This document shows positions 1 through 5,900 of a DNA stretch of 27,643 nucleotides, piece by piece. Positions within the stretch are counted from its first letter, which is position 1; each line of letters opens with the position of its first letter. Made by a program: the position numbers and the translations under genes. The notes under the pieces were generated by a model. The model was not told the origin of the DNA. It searched no databases and saw only the letters and a program-made list of their open reading frames with translations. The DNA comes from Planctomycetota bacterium (lineage in GTDB: Bacteria > Planctomycetota > Planctomycetia > Pirellulales > Pirellulaceae). Location of the stretch: positions 1 to 27,643 of the forward strand of contig JAJRVM010000227.1 of assembly GCA_024277285.1 (NCBI GenBank), given 5' to 3'.

Positions 1-1
1 G

Positions 2-322
2 ATCCTACCGCAATTCGTTGCCTGGGCAACGGAGTTCGGCGCATCTGTGGGGCTCGATCGCCACTTTTTTCGACTTTCTTGGCCACCGGTGACATGCGTG
101 TGTCGCAGTGAGATCCTCAAAGGCCGGATCGGGCTGCAAAAAAGTCCGCGAGAGAGCAGGGTGTCTGCTCCCTGTTCTTGCCCACCGTATTTACCGCCTC
201 ACAGAGATCACACCCTTTTCAAAGCTTTGCAGGAAAGCAACCATTGGCGGATTTTTGCTGACGCCGAGCGTGCCCACGCGTTAAAATATATTGAATACAT
301 CCGCAAGCTTTACGGAAACTAG
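2..322 (+). CDS. Unrecognised protein, C-terminal part (runs off left edge)
   Basis: The frame is open from the first bases of the window to a TAG at 320-322, so the visible 106 codons are probably the end of a longer gene; the only in-window start worth naming is a GTG at 47. I do not recognise the family. The last 45 residues (…ALQESNHWRIFADAERAHALKY…, ending KLYGN) look like a normal soluble, helix-rich protein tail. The middle (about residues 30-60) is rich in Cys, Arg and Pro and looks less natural, so this frame may also contain an indel like its right-hand neighbours. It lies 14 nt upstream of a small ORF and next to RHS tip remnants, so a toxin-tip origin is possible but not shown. 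Confidence 0.4.
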   Translation: MLPQFVAWATEFGASVGLDRHFFRLSWPPVTCVCRSEILKGRIGLQKSPRESRVSAPCSCPPYLPPHRDHTLFKALQESNHWRIFADAERAHALKYIEYIRKLYGN

Positions 323-336
323 GCAGCAGAACGACT

Positions 337-576
337 ATGACTACGACCACAACAATTACAAATGTTTGCCAAATCGCCGAAGACTACGGTCGCGCGATTG
401 GTCTGGCTGATTTTGAGATTGAAAGAATTGTTCACTCAAGGAATAAGGACAAAGACGAATGGATTATTCATGTTCGATTTGGTGAATTAGATCCGTTGAT
501 CGAGGATGACGGCAATGGTGCGATCATCGTCGTCGATGCAGTAACCGAAAAACCGCGACTGATTCAGGGATTGTAG
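337..576 (+). CDS. Small hypothetical protein, possible immunity or PepSY-like
   Basis: This 79-residue acidic protein starts at an ATG only 14 nt after the preceding stop, so the two are probably cotranscribed; the Shine-Dalgarno is weak (GGCAGCAG). Composition is that of a real soluble protein. An N-terminal helix (residues 8-30) is followed by two strand-like stretches, WIIHVRF (about 42-48) and GAIIVVDAVTEKPRLI (about 61-76). A helix followed by a beta hairpin ending in V-D-x-x-T is reminiscent of PepSY-like small domains, but this is only a resemblance. Its place directly behind another ORF in a zone of toxin-tip remnants fits a small immunity protein. No function is assigned. Confidence 0.55.
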   Translation: MTTTTTITNVCQIAEDYGRAIGLADFEIERIVHSRNKDKDEWIIHVRFGELDPLIEDDGNGAIIVVDAVTEKPRLIQGL

Positions 577-626
577 GTTCGTCGTTGTAGTGAGTAGCCC
601 CAAGGGGTGTAGCGAATCAGCCGAGT

Positions 627-1006
627 TTGTTCACAAGAATACGTCGGTTCTTCTACGACAATCGCGACTTTCGTCGCCAGATTGGCCCCGAATACTGGAG
701 GGCGCGTGGTGGGGCGAATGGCCATAGTCTTCACCACTGGCTGTTCCCACAGCGAGCTGGAATTCCTCAAGGCATTCAAAACGCTGGCTTCAATCTCCCA
801 CCGATGCGCGCATCTTCCATCGCTCGCTCGACCTGAATACATGGATGGGTTGGGCTCGCAACTGGGGGCCGCACCATGCCGCCCGCGCCGCGCGTGTCGA
901 AAATGCAATTCGTATTGGAATTCCCGCCCTTGCCACGGGGACGTTCTATGTCAGTTACGAAATCGGCGGAGAACTTTGGGAATTGCTCAACGGTAGTGAG
1001 GACTGA
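627..1006 (+). pseudogene. RHS/YD-type toxin C-terminal tip fragment, frameshifted
   Basis: Two consecutive frames read as one protein end. From a TTG at 627 one frame gives …GPEYWRARGGANGHSLHHWL… and FPQRAGIPQGIQNAGFNL, stopping at 834-836. From about 807 the next frame gives LNTWMGWARNWGP and then ENAIRIGIPALATGTFYVSY, ending …LLNGSED at a TGA at 1004-1006. The pattern (GR/HSL-HHWLFPQR, IPQGI-NAG-NL, LNTWMGxARNWG, a short hydrophobic tail) matches the tip region I know from planctomycete RHS-repeat proteins. The two halves are joined by a one-base loss (or two-base gain) near 800-830. No YD repeats or other RHS core lie upstream, so this is a displaced tip or remnant. A zinc-ribbon gene begins 2 nt after the stop. 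Confidence 0.65.
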
Positions 1007-1008
1007 TT

Positions 1009-1379
1009 GTGACTGCGATTTGCATCAAATGCGGAGCAAGGAAATCGCTTCCGTACGAAAGTGCCCCGATTGTGCGTTTGATCCTCAACAAGACCGCGAA
1101 GATCTCGTGAAAAGCGTCTACCTATCATCGGGACGGTTTGATTCTCAAAGCAACAAGGAAAAATACGAGGAGCAATTGAACAGTTACTCGGTACGCCTAC
1201 GATCAGGACTTAGTGTCGAGTACGATCAAGCGGAGATCGAACGATTGGATGCGCAGTTGACGGAAGTAGAAATGTTTGATGAGAATTTGATTCTCAAATA
1301 CCTGTTTCGAGTTTTTTTCCCCGGAATCCTTCTGTTGCTATTTCTGATTGGTGTGCTGATGATACTGAAGCAGCTATGA
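1009..1379 (+). pseudogene. Zinc-ribbon single-pass membrane protein, frameshifted
   Basis: The natural start is the GTG at 1009 (GAGG about 10 nt upstream), 2 nt after the RHS-tip stop. That frame reads MTAICIKCGARKSLPYE and then loses sense. The adjacent frame continues from about 1060 with CPDCAFDPQQDREDLVKSVY…, running to the TGA at 1377. Joined, they give about 123 residues: an N-terminal zinc ribbon (CxxC at residues 5-8 and CPDC about 10 residues later), an acidic coiled-coil-like middle (KEKYEEQLN … EIERLDAQLTEVE), and a C-terminal membrane helix (FFPGILLLLFLIGVLMIL). One base appears to be missing at 1055-1062. Its tight position behind the toxin tip suggests an immunity or partner role, which is inference. 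The frame-0 ORF can be read from 876, but that upstream part overlaps the RHS tip and is spurious. Confidence 0.6.
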
Positions 1380-1398
1380 TCCATCGCCCTAAGGGCGG

Positions 1399-1670
1399 GA
1401 GTCAGGCAATTACGACTACCTGCAACCGACGCTTCATTGGCCGGTACGAACACACTGGGTTACACTACGACGAATGGGCGAGTGTTCTTACAGCCCGGCC
1501 TATCACGATCGCAGCAGGCTGCGACACTCCGCCATGAGGGCGTTCACGCTTTTCTTTCTGTTGCCGACGACGCGCCCCTTGCTGGGATTCGACAACGCGT
1601 AGGAATTGGAGCTTACAACAACAGCGCATTCTTCAACGGGAAGGGAATGAGGTCAGGTCTTGACATATAA
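1399..1670 (+). pseudogene. RHS tip fragment with HExxH-like motif, frameshifted and truncated
   Basis: One frame gives NYDYLQPTLHWP (1408-1443). The next frame, with TTG at 1437 as first possible start, continues GTNTLGYTTTNGRVFLQPGL, then RHEGVHAFLSV and IGAYNNSAFFN, and ends at a TAA at 1668. The arrangement LGYTT-NGRVFLQPGLS … RHEgVHaFLS … G-YN-S-F resembles a metallopeptidase-like tip found at the end of planctomycete RHS proteins; RHEGVH is an HExxH-like motif (H-E-G-V-H). In complete relatives I expect a run such as TEE(A/I)-AE after the N-S-F segment, but here the sequence turns unrelated at about 1640, so the domain is truncated as well as frameshifted near 1440. It is certainly nonfunctional as it stands. 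Homology is judged by eye. Confidence 0.55.
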
Positions 1671-1893
1671 CTTATCGTCTGGATGTGTGGCGTCTTGGCA
1701 GCGCGCGGTAACTGCGGGAAGAATCGAACAGACGCACGATTGTTGACGGGAGGCAGGACTTCGCTGTAAGACTCTTTCATTCTCAACTCCAAGACGGTTT
1801 ATCCCGGCGCTTTCTCAGACTTGGTTTTCGGTTTTCAGGATGATAAAATCGGGCTTTTGCCGACGACATCCATGCTGCAACGGGAGCGGATCG
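1671..1893. other. Intergenic segment between RHS remnant and RAYT remnant
   Basis: No coding region is credible here. The left border carries AGGTCAGGTCTTGACATATAA (1650-1670), a phrase I associate with the flanks of RAYT transposases in planctomycetes, though that is from memory. TTGACA and TATAAC are directly adjacent at 1660-1671, so they cannot act as -35 and -10 boxes. Confidence 0.3.
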
Positions 1894-2206
1894 ATGCCGA
1901 GACCACCTAGAATTCAGTTTCCTGGCGCGAACTACCGCGTCGTAACACGGGGCGATGGAAAACGACCAATATTTCACGATGAGGGCCACTACGAGCGATT
2001 TACCCGCGGGCCTAGCCGATGAAGTCGTGCGATCGGGGTGGCAAGTATTTTCCTGGTGCTGGATGCCAAATCATATTCACCTGCTTCTGAAGACTCCCGA
2101 ACCTAATCTTTCCAATGGCATGCAGCGCTGGCTCAGCAGCTCGTTTGGAGCGGGCCGTGAAGTCGGGTGGGCTGGGCATGGCCTCAGGGACCTCCGCGCG
2201 AAGTGA
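1894..2206 (+). pseudogene. RAYT (IS200-like HUH) transposase remnant
   Basis: The start ATG at 1894 has a good Shine-Dalgarno (GGGAGCGG). The first frame reads MPRPPRIQFPGANYRVVTRG and then FHDEGHYERF. From about 2000 the next frame continues AGLADEVVRSGWQVF, WCWMPNHIHLLLKTPEPNLS and NGMQRWLSS. This is the N-terminal half of the REP-associated/IS200-like transposase family (DUF1568-type), with the HUH metal-binding pair HIH in MPNHIHLLL. There is a +1 frame change at about 1998-2005. After MQRWLSS the sequence becomes unrelated and stops at 2204-2206, so the catalytic tyrosine region is missing. Codons 5' and 3' of the frame change both fit the family, so the remnant is fairly recent. Confidence 0.8.
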
Positions 2207-2248
2207 AATCTGTTGCACGCTTAGGTGGCATTGTAGCACGGACCGGTT

Positions 2249-2380
2249 ATGTTCCCGACGGTGATCGGATGCCTTCTCATCCTCACCCTCAGTGCTGTGA
2301 CTTCGACAGCGCAAACGCTGAGTGAAACTCCTCCAAAACGTCGGCTTCCCAAGGCATGCTCTCCGCGTCGATCTTATTGA
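2249..2380 (+). CDS. Possible short exported peptide, or gene remnant
   Basis: A 43-codon frame from ATG 2249 to TGA 2378-2380 begins with a convincing signal-peptide pattern: MFPTVIGCLLILTLSAVTST followed by AQT, so a cut after an A-x-A-like site is plausible. The rest is basic and short (PPKRRLPK…RRSY). I see no clear ribosome binding site and no known family. It sits between the transposase remnant and the hydrolase gene. It could be the stump of a secreted protein or simply chance. Confidence 0.2.
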   Translation: MFPTVIGCLLILTLSAVTSTAQTLSETPPKRRLPKACSPRRSY

Positions 2381-2483
2381 AATGTAAGCACTTAGGCGGC
2401 TTTCTTCCGCACCGTGAAGGGGATAGTCAGGAAACTAATAACTTGTGAAGTACTGCGCGCAGTGAACGGTGACGCTCTTCCCG

Positions 2484-3410
2484 CTATCCGAGATGCCGGG
2501 CGAACCAGTTCCAAGTTCGCTGCTGCATGGCATCGGTGAACGCGTGCCCCGTGTTCGGTTCAATGAAGTAGCTGAAATGCGCCGCTGCATCGTGTTGTTG
2601 GTATGCATTTGCTATCAAGTTGATGCCGGCGCGAACCTCTTCGATCGGACTGCCCCTGTCTTGTTCACCGAAGTTCATCAGTAACGGCCGAGGTGCCGTC
2701 ATTGCGGCGATATCGGGTGTGTCGCCGTACTGGAAGAAGCCGGGAATGAAGTTGGGGAAACAGTGCAGCAAGTGGTGCCGGTGAATGCCTACGTAAGTGG
2801 GAAGGCAGCAGTTGGCGACCAGGCATTTGAGTCTCGGTTCCCATGGGCCAAGCAACCAGCAGTGCGTTGCGCCCATCGAGTGACCGTAGCAGCCGATACG
2901 ATCGTGTCGCACTTCGGCGCGCGAACAGAGCAAGTCGATGGCGCGACGCATGTCAAGGATGTTCTTCCAGGCCATGGACTTGCCATCCACGACGTATCGT
3001 AAGAATTCGAACCGCTCGAAATCACCTCCCTTAAGATCAGGACTCTGCCGCTGTTCAAAGCAGACTGCGTCTGGACAGAGCACTACATAGCCTTTTCGGG
3101 CTAAAGCAACGCCGGTGTGGTGCATCGGATCACCCGCCAGACCGGCGGGTTCGCTCTTGCCAAGATGCCATTGGCCATTGTGCTGGTGCCACACGGCGAC
3201 GGCCGGTGCCGGACGAACGCTCGAAACGGAATCGGGAATCAGCAGCAAAGCGGGGATCTGGCATCCTGGTTCCGCTTCGTAGGTGAGGGTCTCGATTCGG
3301 TAGCCATCCTTCTGTGTCGTGTCGTGGCGTTGCGTGTTCAGCGGTGCTGGGTCGGGCCATGGTCCGCCCAGGCACGCCAGTAGTCTTTCACGTAGTGCGA
3401 TGGCGTCCAT
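2484..3410 (-). CDS. Alpha/beta hydrolase (dienelactone hydrolase/acetyl-xylan-esterase-like)
   Basis: This 308-residue protein is probably a serine esterase of the alpha/beta-hydrolase superfamily. The nucleophile elbow is GHSMGA at residues 176-181 (Ser178). A likely acid is Asp251 in FGEQDRGSP, and the base is His289 in NTGHAF, in the order and spacing expected for the family. IPALLLIPD (52-60) followed by APAVAVWHQHNGQ is typical of the large acyl-esterase/DUF-type hydrolases common in planctomycetes. No signal peptide is visible, so it is probably cytoplasmic. The frame is open upstream to 3746, but the ATG at 3410 has a clean AGGAG 9 nt before it and gives a normal N-terminus, so I use it. 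The substrate is unknown. It is transcribed divergently from the ABC exporter genes. Confidence 0.85.
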   Translation of the reverse strand: MDAIALRERLLACLGGPWPDPAPLNTQRHDTTQKDGYRIETLTYEAEPGCQIPALLLIPDSVSSVRPAPAVAVWHQHNGQWHLGKSEPAGLAGDPMHHTGVALARKGYVVLCPDAVCFEQRQSPDLKGGDFERFEFLRYVVDGKSMAWKNILDMRRAIDLLCSRAEVRHDRIGCYGHSMGATHCWLLGPWEPRLKCLVANCCLPTYVGIHRHHLLHCFPNFIPGFFQYGDTPDIAAMTAPRPLLMNFGEQDRGSPIEEVRAGINLIANAYQQHDAAAHFSYFIEPNTGHAFTDAMQQRTWNWFARHLG

Positions 3411-3800
3411 GATCGAACTCCTGAATCTATGGGGCATCGTTGCCAGTGCCCCGTCGGGTGAAGTCGTTGCTCGCTTATGCGCGGCGATACTGGGGCGATT
3501 ATTGCCGTCAGGACGCATTAGAAAGCGGTAACGGCAGCGACACAACATCCCGGTGCCATCCGTGCAGGGTTTTGCCAGGGATCGTGTCGGAATCTGGGGC
3601 CTGCCAGCCGCCAACTTGGACTTGAGCAAGGGGCTGTTTCCGCCCTCTACGCCAGGACTCTGCAAAGTGCCGTATCTCACAGCTTGAAACTCAGTCGAGG
3701 CGGCGGGGGTAAATTCGTTCGGAGAGCAGACCGGTGTGCGGGCCATGGGGGGCTGGTGGAGATACGGGGCGATTATTCAAGCTGTGGCGGGAGATGCAAC
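3411..3800. promoter_or_regulatory. Divergent intergenic region with a repeated motif
   Basis: This 390-bp region separates the hydrolase (minus) and ABC genes (plus), so it should hold both promoters. I see no clean -35/-10 pair. It contains two near-identical copies of GATAC(T)GGGGCGATTATT, at 3486-3503 and 3761-3777, in the same orientation; the second lies 23 bp before the ABC start codon. The copies differ by one extra T. The region is an open frame on the minus strand, but its composition is not protein-like. Confidence 0.3.
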
Positions 3801-4820
3801 GTGGATTTGGCGGTTAGAACTGAGCATTTGACCAAAATCTATGGTGGTCGCGTGATTGCCGTGAACGACCTTACGTGGCAGGTGCCGCGTGGTGCCGTCT
3901 ATGGTCTATTAGGCCCCAACGGGGCGGGCAAGACCACTACGCTACGCCTGTTGTTGGGTTTGCAGCGGGCCACGGCCGGCCAGGCCGAGGTGCTGGGCAA
4001 GAGGTGCGGAGTTAATGCCACGAGGGTGCGCAGTGCGATCGGTTATTTGCCCACGCATCCTTCGTTTCCTGAAAATCTGCGGCCGGTCGAATACCTCGAT
4101 TTGCTGGGGAAATTGAGCCGCATTGCGGGGCCCGTGCGCCAGCCACGATTGACCTCTCTGCTGCGTGCGGTCGGGTTGTTGGGGGCGACTGACCAGAAAA
4201 TCCGCACGTTTTCGACGGGCATGCGCACGCGGCTCGGGATCGCAGCTTCACTGTTGTCCGATCCGCCGCTGTTGATTTGGGACGAACCGACTGCAGGGCT
4301 CGACCCAGCCGCGCGGCGATTCACCTTGGATTTGATCGCGCAGCTTGCGCGCACACGGACCGTGATTGTGGCGACGCATATTCTGAGCGACATCGATCAG
4401 ATCTGTGATCACGTCGGCGTGATGCACGAAGGACGCATGATCTTCAGCGGCGCGATGCGCGAGATGAAACAGCGTTTGCAACACGATGATTTTTGTTTGG
4501 AACTCGAAGGTTCGGTCGAGAGTATCCAGAGTGTGGCGATGCAAGTCTCTACGCTCGAAGGATTGGCGGCGCGCGTGCGTGATCAGCGAACGATGACGAT
4601 CCAGTTGGCGGAAGGGCGGAGTCGCGCGGCCGCGCTCGCGGAAGTGCTGCAGCTGGTCGAATCCCATGGTCTGTTGCTCCAGTCGGTGGGGTCGGGGCAG
4701 AACGAAACAGAAAACGCTTATTTGCAATTGCTCCAAGAGGATAGTGCCCATGGTTTCCGGCGATTCGATTTACAGAGCGAGCAGGTCGTGGATGCCGATT
4801 CTGGCGATCTTCAACTATGA
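3801..4820 (+). CDS. ABC-2 type transporter ATP-binding protein
   Basis: This is the 339-residue ATPase of an ABC exporter. Visible motifs: Walker A GPNGAGKTT (38-46), signature TFSTGMRTR (137-144, S-T-G-M-R variant typical of ABC-2 exporters), Walker B LLIWDEPTAGLDP (157-169) and switch histidine in VATHIL (190-194). The Q-loop position reads GYLPTHPSF, with Thr where Gln or Glu is usual. After the core domain (to about 220) there is a C-terminal extension that looks like the regulatory tail of the CcmA/NatA-like group. I chose the GTG at 3801, preceded by GGGAG, because the family N-terminus (…VRTEHLTKIYGG) follows directly; the frame is open from 3684 without family similarity. It overlaps the permease gene by 71 nt, so the two form one operon. 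The substrate cannot be told from sequence. Confidence 0.92.
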   Translation: MDLAVRTEHLTKIYGGRVIAVNDLTWQVPRGAVYGLLGPNGAGKTTTLRLLLGLQRATAGQAEVLGKRCGVNATRVRSAIGYLPTHPSFPENLRPVEYLDLLGKLSRIAGPVRQPRLTSLLRAVGLLGATDQKIRTFSTGMRTRLGIAASLLSDPPLLIWDEPTAGLDPAARRFTLDLIAQLARTRTVIVATHILSDIDQICDHVGVMHEGRMIFSGAMREMKQRLQHDDFCLELEGSVESIQSVAMQVSTLEGLAARVRDQRTMTIQLAEGRSRAAALAEVLQLVESHGLLLQSVGSGQNETENAYLQLLQEDSAHGFRRFDLQSEQVVDADSGDLQL

Positions 4821-5664
4821 AATGAAGGAGTTGCTGGCCAGCTGGTTGGTGCGTGGATGGTTTATTGTCACCGCGTTGATCACCTTGTTAGCTGTGGCAG
4901 GTGCGTGGGATCAAGCTGATCCAACACCGTTGATTGCCACGCTGCTGTTTTCGTACCTTGTGATTCCCTGGTTCCTGGTCGTGATCATGCTGGGCGTCAG
5001 TCCGACGACTGGATCGCGTTTGGATGCGTTGACGGACGGGATTCTGTGTCGTCCGGTAACGCGATATGAGTATCTGCTGGCATCCTGGGGTGCGCGTGTG
5101 GTTGTCGTGTTGGCGGTTTACCTGGCCGTGATGCTGCCGGCCATCGCCATGGTCACGTTGGCCGAGCGGACGACGGGTGAACAGCCAGTCACGTTTTACG
5201 GGGCCACCGCTGCGCTGGCGGTCGTGGCGCTGGTCTTGACCTTCCTGGTGACTCTATCGTTTCTGGCTGGAACCATTTTAGGCAGGCCGTTGCTGGCCAT
5301 CATCGTGCTGATCCTCGTGTGGTTCCCCGTCAATTTGGTGTTGCACACGTTTTCGCTTGAGGAGTTTTCGCCCATCAGTCTCGGCCAGGCATTGCCAACG
5401 CTGTTGCGCACGCCGTGGTCGGAACGTGATGCCGATTCGTCGCCAGAGTTAACATCACAGGATGTCGAAGTGTTGGCACGGCAGGCGAACCAGTTTATGA
5501 GCATGCTTTCGGGCAGTGCGCCACAGCCCTCTCGAGAAGAGAATTTCTTTGACCGGGGCAACTACGAAGATTTTTCGCTGGTACGAGTTGCTTTGGGGTA
5601 CGGCATACCAACGCTGTTGGCATTGGGGTTGTCGCTCCTGTTCTTCTCGCGACGCGATCTCTGA
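4750..5664 (+). CDS. ABC-2 type transporter permease
   Basis: Partner permease of the preceding ATPase, 304 residues. About six hydrophobic segments are visible: WFIVTALITLLAVAG, LIATLLFSYLVIPWFLVVIML, VVVVLAVYLAVMLPAIAM, GATAALAVVALVLTFLVTLS, PLLAIIVLILVWFPVNLVL and the C-terminal YGIPTLLALGLSLLFF, ending in FFSRRDL, the usual positively charged tail of this family. A non-membrane loop of about 80 residues (from EEFSPISLG to NYEDFS) lies before the last helix. ATG 4750 has AGAGGA 8 nt upstream; the ATG at 4792 (MPILAIFNYEMKELL) would also fit the family and shortens the overlap with the ATPase to 29 nt. I cannot decide between them. Nothing in the sequence names the substrate. Confidence 0.85.
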   Translation: MVSGDSIYRASRSWMPILAIFNYEMKELLASWLVRGWFIVTALITLLAVAGAWDQADPTPLIATLLFSYLVIPWFLVVIMLGVSPTTGSRLDALTDGILCRPVTRYEYLLASWGARVVVVLAVYLAVMLPAIAMVTLAERTTGEQPVTFYGATAALAVVALVLTFLVTLSFLAGTILGRPLLAIIVLILVWFPVNLVLHTFSLEEFSPISLGQALPTLLRTPWSERDADSSPELTSQDVEVLARQANQFMSMLSGSAPQPSREENFFDRGNYEDFSLVRVALGYGIPTLLALGLSLLFFSRRDL

Positions 5665-5692
5665 TTCGTGCGGCAAATGTTTCGTGCGGCAA
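5665..5692 (+). repeat. 12-bp direct repeat just after the permease stop
   Basis: TTCGTGCGGCAA occurs at 5665-5676 and again at 5681-5692, starting one base after the permease stop codon. Function is unknown; it may be a by-product of replication slippage. Confidence 0.5.
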
Positions 5693-5754
5693 GTATTTCG
5701 GAGCACCGCTAGTGTGAAACCAGGGCGTCCCAAGGCTCTTGATGTGTGGAATTG

Positions 5755-5814
5755 TATCGCCAAGGACCGTATCGCCAAGGACCGTATTGCCAAGGACCGT
5801 ATTGCCAAGGACCA
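5755..5814 (+). repeat. Four tandem copies of a 15-bp unit
   Basis: The unit TAT(C/T)GCCAAGGACC(G/A) is repeated four times without spacers at 5755-5769, 5770-5784, 5785-5799 and 5800-5814. Copies 1-2 carry TATCG and copies 3-4 TATTG. The array ends 86 bp before the start codon of the secreted protein at 5901 and lies in its leader or promoter region. As the unit is a multiple of three it keeps frames open on both strands, but no real gene covers it. Confidence 0.9.
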
Positions 5815-5900
5815 AGGAACGCCGGTAGACGAGCGAGCAGAGTACCAATCGCAAAGTATCAATCACTGTCCATTTACACTCTTGTTGAGGAGACATAACC

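Noticed and set aside
564..908. Minus-strand 114-residue ORF
   Set aside because: It lies antisense to the RHS tip remnant and has no family character; the plus-strand remnant explains the region better.
1660..1671. TTGACA and TATAAC as a promoter
   Set aside because: The two hexamers are directly adjacent with no 16-18 bp spacer, so they cannot form a sigma-70-type promoter.
4248..4751. Minus-strand 167-residue ORF inside the ABC ATPase gene
   Set aside because: Antisense to a gene with all ABC motifs; composition is that of a shadow frame.
5755..5814. CRISPR array
   Set aside because: The 15-bp units are contiguous with no spacers and no cas genes are present; it is a simple tandem repeat.
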